From Flavobacteriales bacterium (GTDB lineage Bacteria > Bacteroidota > Bacteroidia > Flavobacteriales_D > CANHHI01), in NCBI GenBank assembly GCA_947460225.1, contig CANHHI010000006.1:1-25128 (forward strand): a stretch of 25,128 nt of DNA, read 5' to 3'. Shown one piece after another: positions 1 to 6,747 of the stretch. A model generated the notes under the pieces. The model was not told the DNA's origin. It did no database searches and saw only the letters and a list, made by a program, of their open reading frames with translations. Both the position numbers and the translations under genes were made by a program. Positions within the stretch are counted from its first letter, which is position 1. Every line of letters begins with the position of its first letter.

Positions 1-24
1 CCGAACAATCCAAAAATATTTTTA
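1..24. repeat. 24-bp direct repeat, copy 1 (at window edge)
   Basis: This 24-nt stretch is identical to positions 159-182. It starts CCGAACAATCC and ends in a T-run, with the AT palindrome AAAAATATTTTT inside. A looser T-rich similarity continues for a few bases past each copy. The window begins exactly in this copy, so the repeat may extend further left. In copy 2 the CCAAAAA part falls where a -33 element would sit for the leftward promoter at 140-147, so copy 1 may do the same for a promoter outside the window. Confidence 0.85.
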
Positions 25-55
25 CTTTTTTCTGTCAACAATATGAAAACCGCAT

Positions 56-100
56 AAAAACAAAGACTCCCCAAGAATAAATTCTCAGGGAGTTACTTTG
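56..100 (-). terminator. intrinsic terminator of leftward transcript
   Basis: Three stacked arms pair: CAAAG 61-65 with CTTTG 96-100, ACTCCC 66-71 with GGGAGT 88-93 and AGAA 74-77 with TTCT 82-85, with a TAAA loop. Small internal loops separate the arms. On the minus strand the outer arm runs straight into TTTTT (60-56), as in a rho-independent terminator. On the plus strand no T-run follows, so the orientation is leftward. Confidence 0.6.
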
Positions 101-134
101 CTGTTAACTTAAAAAGTTTAATGTATGAAAAAGC
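56..134 (-). ncRNA. candidate small RNA, about 78 nt, leftward
   Basis: Read on the minus strand, a TACCTTTG promoter box (147-140) is followed about 6 nt later by a predicted start near 134. The transcript would contain a 5-bp AT hairpin (AACTT/AAGTT arms at 106-110 and 114-118), then a compound 15-bp hairpin at 61-100 ending in five U residues. No convincing reading frame lies in it on that strand. The family is not recognised. It could instead be the attenuated leader of a gene lying left of the window. The presence of a leftward transcript is an inference from promoter and terminator signals only. Confidence 0.5.
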
Positions 135-139
135 TGGTG

Positions 140-172
140 CAAAGGTACGGCAATTTTTCCGAACAATCCAAA
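140..172 (-). promoter_or_regulatory. leftward promoter, TTTG-N21-TACCTTTG
   Basis: On the minus strand a TTTG (172-169) and a TACCTTTG (147-140) are 21 nt apart. This fits the Bacteroidota sigma factor consensus (TTTG or TTG, about 19-21 nt, TAnnTTTG). The bases after the box read CACC, a common start context in the phylum. The -33 element lies inside copy 2 of the 24-bp direct repeat. Confidence 0.6.
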
Positions 173-182
173 AATATTTTTA
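159..182. repeat. 24-bp direct repeat, copy 2
   Basis: Exact second copy of positions 1-24, with an offset of 158 bp. It lies between the divergent promoters for the small RNA candidate (left) and the GIN-domain gene (right). Confidence 0.85.
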
Positions 183-212
183 TTTTTCTTTCATACTATG
201 CTGTTTTTTTTC

Positions 213-220
213 TAAATTTG
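213..220 (+). promoter_or_regulatory. -7 box TAAATTTG for the GIN-domain gene
   Basis: TAAATTTG matches the Bacteroidota -7 consensus TAnnTTTG and ends 24 nt before the ATG at 245. The -33 element is poor (TTTC at 189-192, 20 nt away). A run of eight T residues (204-211) lies in the spacer just before the box. Confidence 0.5.
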
Positions 221-244
221 TAAGCACTTATAAAATAGAAAACG

Positions 245-1027
245 ATGAGACACAAACAAATTTTGTTGGCAAGTGCTTTATTATTCAGTCAGGTATCTTT
301 ATTTGCTGGAAAAAATAACGTCATCAAGGGCAATGGCATATTGACACAAATAGAGAAGAAAACAGCACCTTTTAGTAGCATTCAAGTGCCTGACGGATTT
401 GCACTTTATATCAGTCAAGGAGAAGAGTATCTTGTCAAAGTACAAGTAGATGAGAATACATCTAGCTTTTTAAACATCAGCACCTTAAATAATACGTTGA
501 GTGTAGATTTTGGCAAAGACACCGAAATAAAAGGCTTAAAGAAACCCGAAATTCATGTAACTGCACCAAATTTGGATAAAATTACAAGTACAGGCATTGG
601 CGGAATTGAAAGCAAAACCATGCTGAATTATTCTGGAAGTTTGCTTTTAGAAACAAAAGGTAGCGGAGCAGTTAAATTACACATAAACGCAAGCAAATTA
701 GACATAAAAGCAAAAGGCAGTGGAGACTTTACAATAGAAGGTAAAATAGAAAAATTGATATACAACCACAGCGGAAGTGGAAATTTCACGCTAGCTGGCA
801 GTGGAGATTATTTGGAAATAATTAGCGAGGGCTCTGGAAAGGCAGTAGCAACAGCGTTTGAAGCACAAACCGTTAAGGTACAAGCCAAAGGAAGTGGTGA
901 TCACCAATTGTATGTAGAAAAAAGTTTATGGCTATTGAAAAATGGCTCATCAGACATCACCTACAAAGGAAGAGGAATCATAGAGTATATAGACGCCAAA
1001 GGAAGCGGCACCATCAAAAAAATATAA
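245..1027 (+). CDS. secreted GIN-domain (DUF2807) protein
   Basis: 260 aa. An N-terminal signal peptide (about residues 1-22, ending SLFAG) sends it out of the cytoplasm. The rest is a DUF2807 'head GIN' domain: short beta-strand repeats with recurrent G-S-G turns (KGSGAVKL, KGSGDFTI, SGSGNFTL, SEGSGKA, AKGSGDH, AKGSGT), as expected for a right-handed beta-helix. The family is often labelled 'putative autotransporter adhesin', but no transporter domain is present and the biochemical role is unknown; a surface or periplasmic location is likely. The ATG at 245 is chosen because it gives a proper signal peptide and follows a TAAATTTG box. It is convergent with yifB, with only 2 bp between the stop codons and no terminator hairpin there. 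Confidence 0.88.
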   Translation: MRHKQILLASALLFSQVSLFAGKNNVIKGNGILTQIEKKTAPFSSIQVPDGFALYISQGEEYLVKVQVDENTSSFLNISTLNNTLSVDFGKDTEIKGLKKPEIHVTAPNLDKITSTGIGGIESKTMLNYSGSLLLETKGSGAVKLHINASKLDIKAKGSGDFTIEGKIEKLIYNHSGSGNFTLAGSGDYLEIISEGSGKAVATAFEAQTVKVQAKGSGDHQLYVEKSLWLLKNGSSDITYKGRGIIEYIDAKGSGTIKKI

Positions 1028-1029
1028 TC

Positions 1030-2559
1030 CTACCCTGCCCAATTGGCTCTATCCAAACTTCTGTATTGAATAGCTTCAACCAAATGGGCAGGTTCTATAT
1101 TTTCCTTGGCTTGTAAATCTGCCAATGTTCGTGCAACTTTGAGAATTCTATCATAAGCCCTTGCAGACAACTTAAGCCTATCTGTGGCATTTTTTAAAAT
1201 TTGTAAAGATTTTTCATCAAGTTGGCAATATGTGCGTTGTTGTGTGGCAGTCATTTGCGCATTGCAATGCGTTGCCGTGTCTAAAAATCTTTCCTGCTGA
1301 ATTTTCCGAGCTTCTATAACACGTATGCGAATACTCGCACTGCTTTCCTCCATCGTGGTTTTAGACAAATCATCAAAAGGCACAGGGGTAACTTCTATAT
1401 GCAAATCTATTCTATCCAGCAAAGGACCTGAAATTTTACCCAAATAATTTGCCACAGCCTTACTAGAACAAGTGCACGCCTTTTCGGGGTGATTATAAAA
1501 CCCACAAGGACAAGGGTTCATCGCCGCTACCAGCATAAAAGACGCTGGATATTCTACCGCATATCTCGCCCTTGCCACACTCACCTTTCTGTCTTCCAAA
1601 GGCTGACGCATCACTTCTAAAACCGTTTTTTTGTATTCAGGAAGTTCGTCTAAAAACAAAACACCGTGATGAGACAAAGAAATCTCCCCAGGTTGCGGAA
1701 AAGTTCCGCCTCCAACAAGCGCAACATCTGAAATGGTGTGGTGTGGCGTGCGAAAAGGTCTTTCCGTGACCAAAGCATGACGAGCCTGTAATTTTCCAGC
1801 AACCGAGTGGATTTTTGTGGTTTCCAAGGCTTCTTGCAAAGTCAAAGGGGGTAAAATAGTAGGCAATCGCTTGGCAAGCATAGATTTCCCCGCACCTGGC
1901 GGACCAATTAAAATCACATTATGCCCACCCGCTGCCGCTATCTCAAAAGCTCTTTTGATATGTTTTTGACCTTTCACATCGGCAAAATCCAAAGTATTGT
2001 CCGATAATTTTTTATAAAAAATTTCTTGAATATCTATTTGTTCGGGTTTTATTTTTCCTTCAAACACATCAATTGCCTCCGACAAATCGCTAGCGCCATA
2101 AACCTGCAAGCCTTCAACCACAGATGCTTCCCCTGCATTTTCCTTGGGCAATATCAAACCTTTAAATCCCCTATTCCTGGCTTCCAATGCGATAGGCAAA
2201 GCACCCCGAATGGGGCGAATTAAACCGTCCAAAGAAAGTTCACCCATAATCATATAATCCGATAAATCTGGCGCGTGAATTTGCTCTGAAGCTGCCAAAA
2301 TACCCAAAGCCAAAGGCAAATCATAGACCGCTCCTTCTTTGCGCACATCAGCGGGAGCCATATTGATTACAATGCTTTTACCTGGAATTTTATAGTTATG
2401 GTGCTTCAAAGCAGTTTGTATTCTTTGTTGGCTTTCTTTAACTGCATGGTCTGCCAAGCCAACCAATTGAAAATTAACGCCCTGCGTAACGCTCACTTCA
2501 ATAGTAATCAAAAGAGAATGTATGCCTTGTACGGCAGCACTGTAAGTTTTAACAAGCAT
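1030..2559 (-). CDS. yifB: YifB/ComM family Mg-chelatase-like AAA+ ATPase
   Basis: 509 aa, normal for the family. Residues 1-170 are the Lon-protease-like N-terminal fold (VNFQLVGLADHAVKES, VINMAPADVRKEG). An AAA+ Mg-chelatase core follows, with Walker A GPPGAGKS at 219-226, Walker B VLFLDEL at about 300-306, and MNPCPCG...CTC, a four-cysteine cluster near 350-364 that may bind metal. The C-terminal part is the helical Mg_chelatase_C domain. In gamma-proteobacteria ComM is a hexameric helicase for branch migration during natural transformation. Whether this organism is competent is not shown here, and the protein is not a real magnesium chelatase. It lies 27 bp downstream of gmhA and is probably co-transcribed, with a weak internal box at 2571-2578. 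Confidence 0.93.
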   Translation of the reverse strand: MLVKTYSAAVQGIHSLLITIEVSVTQGVNFQLVGLADHAVKESQQRIQTALKHHNYKIPGKSIVINMAPADVRKEGAVYDLPLALGILAASEQIHAPDLSDYMIMGELSLDGLIRPIRGALPIALEARNRGFKGLILPKENAGEASVVEGLQVYGASDLSEAIDVFEGKIKPEQIDIQEIFYKKLSDNTLDFADVKGQKHIKRAFEIAAAGGHNVILIGPPGAGKSMLAKRLPTILPPLTLQEALETTKIHSVAGKLQARHALVTERPFRTPHHTISDVALVGGGTFPQPGEISLSHHGVLFLDELPEYKKTVLEVMRQPLEDRKVSVARARYAVEYPASFMLVAAMNPCPCGFYNHPEKACTCSSKAVANYLGKISGPLLDRIDLHIEVTPVPFDDLSKTTMEESSASIRIRVIEARKIQQERFLDTATHCNAQMTATQQRTYCQLDEKSLQILKNATDRLKLSARAYDRILKVARTLADLQAKENIEPAHLVEAIQYRSLDRANWAG

Positions 2560-2570
2560 AATCTAAAAAG

Positions 2571-2578
2571 TAAAGATA
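2571..2578 (-). promoter_or_regulatory. weak -7-like box TATCTTTA before yifB
   Basis: TATCTTTA differs from TAnnTTTG only at the last base and ends 11 nt before the yifB ATG. A TTG (2598-2596) lies 17 nt further upstream. It would overlap the intergenic space after gmhA and could give yifB a second, internal promoter. Confidence 0.3.
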
Positions 2579-2586
2579 TCATTTAT

Positions 2587-3168
2587 TTAATAACCCAATG
2601 CAGATTCTATGTAATCCATGAGGCTATGAATCACTTTAATATGTATTTCCTGCGCTCTATCTGCATATTGACTATGTGGCGCACGAATTTCTACATCAAC
2701 AAGACTTGCCATTTTACCGCCGTCCTTGCCTGTAAGCCCAACCACTTGCAAGCCTTTGCTTTTAGCCATTTCCATTGCCAAAAGCACATTTTTTGAGTTT
2801 CCACTGGTGCTGATAGCCAAAAGTACATCGCCTTTTCTACCAAAAGCCTCTATACTCCTAGAAAAAACATAATCATACCCATAATCATTAGACACACAAC
2901 TCAAATGAGAAGGATCGCTCAGCGCCATGGCAGCGAGTGCAGGGCGATTATTTCTATACCTGCCCGTTAGTTCCTCGGCAAAGTGCATGGCATCACACAT
3001 AGAACCGCCATTGCCACAGGAAAAAATGCGTCCACCAGACGAAAGTGCTTGCACCATCAAATCTCCAGCCGCTGCAATGCGCTCAAAATTACTATCTTGG
3101 CTTAAAAAAGTTTCCAAAGTAGTTTGTGCCTCTTGAAAATGGCTTTTTATTCTTTCCTTAGCTTGCAT
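2587..3168 (-). CDS. gmhA: phosphoheptose isomerase (sedoheptulose 7-phosphate isomerase)
   Basis: 193 aa, the size of GmhA. It converts D-sedoheptulose 7-phosphate to D-glycero-D-manno-heptose 7-phosphate, the first step toward the heptose of the LPS core, in the cytoplasm. It is a single SIS domain with sugar-phosphate loops CGNGGSMCDA (51-60) and STSGNSKN (120-127). The residues that hold zinc and catalyse in E. coli GmhA are visible at matching places: H62, E66, Q173 and H181. It is the first gene of a pair with yifB and is read from a TATCTTTG box 17 nt upstream. A DiaA-like SIS protein is the main alternative, but the zinc ligands favour GmhA. Confidence 0.9.
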   Translation of the reverse strand: MQAKERIKSHFQEAQTTLETFLSQDSNFERIAAAGDLMVQALSSGGRIFSCGNGGSMCDAMHFAEELTGRYRNNRPALAAMALSDPSHLSCVSNDYGYDYVFSRSIEAFGRKGDVLLAISTSGNSKNVLLAMEMAKSKGLQVVGLTGKDGGKMASLVDVEIRAPHSQYADRAQEIHIKVIHSLMDYIESALGY

Positions 3169-3185
3169 AGTTCAAAGTTTAATGA

Positions 3186-3220
3186 CAAAGATATAATTTT
3201 TATGAAAATTTCACGGCAAA
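3186..3220 (-). promoter_or_regulatory. gmhA promoter, TATCTTTG
   Basis: On the minus strand TATCTTTG (3193-3186) ends 17 nt before the gmhA ATG. A TTTG lies at 3220-3217, 23 nt upstream, at the long end of the accepted spacing. It is back-to-back with the rightward box at 3237-3244. Confidence 0.55.
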
Positions 3221-3236
3221 TAAGGCAAAAAAATAT

Positions 3237-3244
3237 TAAATTTG
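3237..3244 (+). promoter_or_regulatory. -7 box TAAATTTG for the DUF2490 gene
   Basis: TAAATTTG ends 14 nt before the ATG at 3259, which supports that start over upstream in-frame ATGs at 3139 and 3202. No good -33 element is visible. Confidence 0.45.
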
Positions 3245-3258
3245 TTGAAAAATTAGCC

Positions 3259-3984
3259 ATGATAAAACGTGCTGGTTTTATAGCTTTTTGGATTTTATGC
3301 AATACAGTTCAAGGGCAAAAAACCATAAAAGACCAGGGGCAATTTTGGTTTATGACCAACAATCAGTTTAGCGTGCACAAAACACTAGCCATAGAAACTG
3401 AAGGGCATGTGCGCTGGAACTTAGATAATAAAAAACCTTATTTATTTAGAGGATCTACTGGCATAGTATATTTTTTTCACAAGGATTTTCACATCAACGT
3501 TTCTTATCTTATTCAAAACAGACCTTATTGGAGCAATAATTTAGGCGAAAATCTTTTGGATCATGGCGTATGGGCGCAAATTGGTTGGAGTACCAGATGG
3601 GATAAATTAGCGATAAACCACCGCTTTCGGGTTGAAACAATTTGGAGAGACCAAGAAGACCCAACATTCCAAACTATAAATAGGCTATCCAGAATAGATG
3701 TTAGACCAAGGTATCAAATTGCCATTATTTTGCCCTGTTGGAATAACCCATACATACCTCAGCCCATGGTATCAGATGAGTTAATCATGCTTTTTAGCAA
3801 AAAAGTGAATAATATTTTCAACGAAAATAGATTATTCCTGGGGGTAAGAGGACAAATGGTACAAGGATTATCTTATGATTTTGGCTATATGATGATATTT
3901 CAACAAGCAAGTGCAACCAGCTACAACAGAAATCACGCCTTAAGATTATTTCTCTATTATCGTTTCCATAAAAAAACCTCCTAA
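3259..3984 (+). CDS. DUF2490 outer-membrane-type protein
   Basis: 241 aa from the ATG at 3259. The start is chosen because MIKRAGFIAFWILCNTVQGQ is a clean signal peptide and the frame upstream is not protein-like and crosses the gmhA promoter. The mature part shows the DUF2490 pattern: an early DxGQFW motif, alternating aromatic/polar strands, NEN(R)LFLGVRGQ, LSYDFGYMMIF and a final N-H-x-L-R-L-F-L-Y-Y strand. This is what one expects of a small outer-membrane beta-barrel in Bacteroidota. No function is known for the family. The frame can be extended upstream to 3124, but that would overlap gmhA. The stop codon sits in the loop of a terminator hairpin shared with the convergent yceI gene. Confidence 0.85.
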   Translation: MIKRAGFIAFWILCNTVQGQKTIKDQGQFWFMTNNQFSVHKTLAIETEGHVRWNLDNKKPYLFRGSTGIVYFFHKDFHINVSYLIQNRPYWSNNLGENLLDHGVWAQIGWSTRWDKLAINHRFRVETIWRDQEDPTFQTINRLSRIDVRPRYQIAIILPCWNNPYIPQPMVSDELIMLFSKKVNNIFNENRLFLGVRGQMVQGLSYDFGYMMIFQQASATSYNRNHALRLFLYYRFHKKTS

Positions 3985-3996
3985 AAAAAGGAGGTT
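3970..3996 (-). terminator. terminator between convergent DUF2490 and YceI genes
   Basis: Arms AACCTCC (3975-3981) and GGAGGTT (3990-3996) pair over 7 bp around an 8-nt loop that contains the TAA stop of the DUF2490 gene. On the minus strand the stem runs into a seven-T run, so it mainly terminates the YceI gene. On the plus strand the T-tract is weak, but the hairpin may still act in both directions. Confidence 0.75.
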
Positions 3997-4002
3997 AATT
4001 GT

Positions 4003-4695
4003 TTAAGATTTATTTGCTGTCAAATGCACTTGTAAAAACACTTCGTCTTTAATCGCCCATTCTTTGAGTTTTTCAATATCAAAAGTACTGTTTTTCGCAG
4101 AATTATACATAATATTCCACTCCACCCTATCAATGGTAAAACTCGCTTGAAAATCCAGCTTGTTATCCATGACGCTCAATTTTGCAGGAAAAGCAACGGC
4201 TTTTGTTACATTTTTTATGGTTAAATTGCCCTCAACTTGAACATTAAATTCTCCATCTACATAATCTACATGTGTAATTTCAAAAGCAGCTATCGGAAAG
4301 CTATCCACACTAAAAAAATCATCATTTTTTAAGTGCGCCAACAGTTTGTCGTTATAATCTCCAGGCTCTAAGTCTTTCACCGAAATGCTTTGCATATCCA
4401 CCACAAAATGCCCTGATTTAAGTTTAACCGCATCATCTACATAAAACACAGCGTCTTTAAATTGCACAAAGCCGTAATGCGAGCCCCCAATGAATTTATA
4501 ACCTTCCCAAGTTACTTGGCTATTTGGTAAGTCGCCAACAAACTCGTAAGTTCCAGTTAAATCAGCACTTGCCAATACAGCGTCTGTAGTCTGCAAATTA
4601 GTATCTGCACTTTGGCAAGAACCCAATAAAGCAACGCTAAGACCTAAAAAAGAAAAGCGATAAAACGCTTTTTGAATCATGTTGTGTTTCATCAT
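4003..4695 (-). CDS. YceI-family lipoprotein
   Basis: 230 aa. It starts with a lipoprotein signal peptide whose lipobox is L-G-S-C with C27 as the lipidated cysteine, so it is membrane anchored. Residues about 47-228 form the YceI lipocalin-like beta-barrel: GTYEFVGD near 49, then FVVDMQSISV, LLAHLKNDDFF, FPIAAFEI, a DRVEWNIMYNS motif and a last strand EVFLQVHLTA. YceI proteins bind isoprenoid-type lipids; the ligand here is unknown. It is a single-gene unit with its own TACCTTTG box and a strong terminator. Two ATG codons are adjacent (MM) and a third is at residue 6; any of them leaves the signal peptide usable. Confidence 0.9.
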   Translation of the reverse strand: MMKHNMIQKAFYRFSFLGLSVALLGSCQSADTNLQTTDAVLASADLTGTYEFVGDLPNSQVTWEGYKFIGGSHYGFVQFKDAVFYVDDAVKLKSGHFVVDMQSISVKDLEPGDYNDKLLAHLKNDDFFSVDSFPIAAFEITHVDYVDGEFNVQVEGNLTIKNVTKAVAFPAKLSVMDNKLDFQASFTIDRVEWNIMYNSAKNSTFDIEKLKEWAIKDEVFLQVHLTANKS

Positions 4696-4712
4696 AAAAT
4701 AGTTTTGAATTC

Positions 4713-4720
4713 CAAAGGTA
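4713..4720 (-). promoter_or_regulatory. -7 box TACCTTTG for the YceI gene
   Basis: On the minus strand TACCTTTG ends 17 nt before the ATG at 4695. No clear TTG at -33. It is back-to-back with the nhaD box at 4764-4771. Confidence 0.5.
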
Positions 4721-4763
4721 AAAAATAAATGCCATTCATGTGCGTATGTTGAAAAATTTATTT

Positions 4764-4771
4764 TAACTTTG
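4764..4771 (+). promoter_or_regulatory. -7 box TAACTTTG for the nhaD operon
   Basis: TAACTTTG ends 27 nt before the nhaD ATG. A weak TGTG (4739-4742) lies 21 nt upstream. No other box of this kind was seen in the short gaps down to 13720, so it may serve the whole seven-gene run. Confidence 0.5.
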
Positions 4772-4798
4772 GGCTTAAAATAAGAGAAACATTATATT

Positions 4799-6082
4799 AT
4801 GGAATATTTAGCAATTTTTGCATTCGTACTGGGATACTTAGGCATTGCCTTGGAGCATTCTTTAAAAGTTGATAAATCGGCTTTTGCGCTTATTACAGGT
4901 GTAATTTGTTGGGCTTTTTATGTTTTTTCGGGTGCAGATGCGCACGGCATAGAAGAAGGATTGGGTCATCATGTAAAAGAAATAGCTGAAATACTATTTT
5001 TCTTGATCGGTGCCATGACTATTGTGGAATTGGTAGATGCCCACGAAGGATTTGCAATTATTACAGATAAAATCACCACAAAAAGCAACGTAAAATTGCT
5101 ATGGATTATTGCAATCATTAGTTTTTTCTTTTCAGCTGTATTAGACAATTTGACCACCTCTATTGTGATGATTTCTCTTTTGAGGAAACTCATTAAAGAC
5201 CAACAGAGTCGTTGGTTGTTTGCGGGCATGGTTATTGTTGCTTGTAATGCTGGTGGCGCTTGGTCTCCTATTGGCGATGTAACCACTACTATGCTTTGGA
5301 TAAAAGGGCAATTGCCAAATGCAGGTAATATTATTACAGGTTTGTTTTTGCCTAGTTTGGTAAGTATTTTGGTGCCTTTGAGCATACTTTCTTTTTCACT
5401 CAAAGGCGAAGTGGAAAGACCATTGAAAGCAGAAGGCTCTGAACACCATACCAATCCAACCTCTCCTTTTGAAAGAAATCTTGTATTTATTCTAGGCGTT
5501 GCTGGTTTGCTATTTGTTCCACTATTTAAAACCTTAACACATTTGCCTCCTTTTATGGGTATGATGCTGAGTTTGGGCGTATTGTGGTTGATTACAGAAA
5601 TCTTGCACCGCAGTAAAAATCACGAAGATAAACACCCAGTGAGTGTAGTTGCTGTTTTGCGCAAAATAGATACCGCAAGCGTTTTATTTTTCCTAGGTAT
5701 TTTGCTCGCAGTAGGTGCTTTACAAGAATTTGGCACATTGCGCACACTTGCCCAATTTTTGGACGATAAATTAGGCAACATACATGCCATCAATTTAGCT
5801 ATTGGACTTTTATCTGCTTTGGTGGATAATGTGCCTTTGGTGGCGGCAACGCAAGGTATGTACGATATTGCCCCAAGCGGAGACTTTGCGGCAAATGGCA
5901 GTTTTTGGCAGTTTTTGGCATATTGCGCAGGAACAGGCGGGAGTGCACTGATTATTGGTTCAGCAGCAGGGGTTGCCGTTATGGGACTTGAAAAAATACC
6001 TTTTGGCTGGTATCTTAAAAAAATATCTTGGCTTGCTGTCATTGGCTATTTTGCTGGTGCTAGCGTTTATATTTGGCTATAA
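4799..6082 (+). CDS. nhaD: NhaD-type Na+/H+ antiporter
   Basis: 427 aa, within the usual range. It is an inner-membrane antiporter of the ion transporter superfamily (ArsB/NhaD), exchanging Na+ (or Li+) for H+. The two inverted halves each carry the expected broken-helix signature: DNLTT (116-120) with GGAWSPIGDVTTTMLW (152-167), and later DNVPLVAAT with GTGGSALIIGSAAG. A dozen or so hydrophobic segments are spread along the protein. It is the first gene of a compact run; exbB follows 24 bp later. Its place beside the proton-driven ExbBD pair fits a link to ion-gradient homeostasis, but co-regulation is an inference from spacing. Confidence 0.92.
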   Translation: MEYLAIFAFVLGYLGIALEHSLKVDKSAFALITGVICWAFYVFSGADAHGIEEGLGHHVKEIAEILFFLIGAMTIVELVDAHEGFAIITDKITTKSNVKLLWIIAIISFFFSAVLDNLTTSIVMISLLRKLIKDQQSRWLFAGMVIVACNAGGAWSPIGDVTTTMLWIKGQLPNAGNIITGLFLPSLVSILVPLSILSFSLKGEVERPLKAEGSEHHTNPTSPFERNLVFILGVAGLLFVPLFKTLTHLPPFMGMMLSLGVLWLITEILHRSKNHEDKHPVSVVAVLRKIDTASVLFFLGILLAVGALQEFGTLRTLAQFLDDKLGNIHAINLAIGLLSALVDNVPLVAATQGMYDIAPSGDFAANGSFWQFLAYCAGTGGSALIIGSAAGVAVMGLEKIPFGWYLKKISWLAVIGYFAGASVYIWL

Positions 6083-6106
6083 TAAAATCAATCACAAAAT
6101 AAATTT

Positions 6107-6745
6107 ATGGAAACAACATCAGTAGAAAACATCAACTTATTAGATTTGTACTGGCAAGGTGGTTGGTACATTATGATCCCCCTAACTTTGCTATTGGCTT
6201 ATGCCATTTACTTGTCCATAGAAAGATTTTTAGCCATTCGCAATGCGACAACAGGTGCTGAAAGTTTTATGGAACACCTAGAAAAATACGTGAAACAAAA
6301 AAACTTTGACGGCGCAAGCAATTTATGTGCACAAGCCGATACGCCTTATGCACGCATGATAGAAAAAGGCATTACAAAGGCTTCGCATAACATTAAAGAC
6401 GTGAGTTTAACGCTAGAAAATGCGGGGAAAATTGAAATCTTTGAATTGGAAGATAAATTATCTGCACTTGCTACCATTTCTGGTGTTGCGCCGATGATTG
6501 GATTTCTGGGTACCACAATAGGTATGATTACCACTTTTCACCAAATGAGTGTGGGCGGAGTGGAAATTCAACAATTATCTGGTGGGATTATGCAAGCCAT
6601 GGTAACGACCGTAGCAGGTTTAATTGTGGGCATTTATGCGTTTATTGCTTACAATACTTTGGTGGCAAAAATTGCAAAAGCGGTGTATTATTTGGAAAAT
6701 ATATCTTTGGAATTTGTTGAAGCCCTTGAAAATCCAGAAAAATAA
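6107..6745 (+). CDS. exbB: MotA/TolQ/ExbB proton channel subunit
   Basis: 212 aa. Three membrane segments at about 19-39, 118-144 and 160-187, with a cytoplasmic region between the first two, match the ExbB/TolQ layout. The family-typical ATISGVAPMIGFLGTTIGM stretch and LSGGIMQAMVTTVAGL are present. With ExbD it forms the inner-membrane proton channel that powers TonB-dependent transport or a Tol-like system. It is 2 bp from exbD, and the TonB-like gene that follows favours ExbB over TolQ. Confidence 0.93.
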   Translation: METTSVENINLLDLYWQGGWYIMIPLTLLLAYAIYLSIERFLAIRNATTGAESFMEHLEKYVKQKNFDGASNLCAQADTPYARMIEKGITKASHNIKDVSLTLENAGKIEIFELEDKLSALATISGVAPMIGFLGTTIGMITTFHQMSVGGVEIQQLSGGIMQAMVTTVAGLIVGIYAFIAYNTLVAKIAKAVYYLENISLEFVEALENPEK

Positions 6746-6747
6746 TT

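Noticed and set aside
61..100. Reading the 61-100 hairpin as a rightward terminator of a gene left of the window
   Set aside because: No T-run follows on the plus strand, while the minus strand has TTTTT directly after the stem and a promoter upstream.
1..182. CRISPR or IS end from the 24-bp repeat
   Set aside because: Only two copies, 158 bp apart, no spacers of even size, no cas genes, no inverted ends or transposase nearby.
121..318. Open frame of 65 codons on the plus strand before the GIN-domain gene
   Set aside because: It crosses the -7 box and overlaps the true start at 245 in another frame, with a composition driven by A/T runs; no protein-like pattern.
300..1000. GSG-rich tandem repeat region as a DNA repeat
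   Set aside because: The repeats are at protein level only (beta-helix turns); the DNA copies are divergent and have no fixed period.
4969..5454. 161-codon open frame on the minus strand inside nhaD
   Set aside because: Antisense shadow of a clear NhaD frame. No domain or start signal, and hydrophobic composition mirrors the membrane helices of NhaD.
5620..6042. 140-codon open frame on the minus strand inside nhaD
   Set aside because: Antisense shadow; no promoter box, no recognisable domain.
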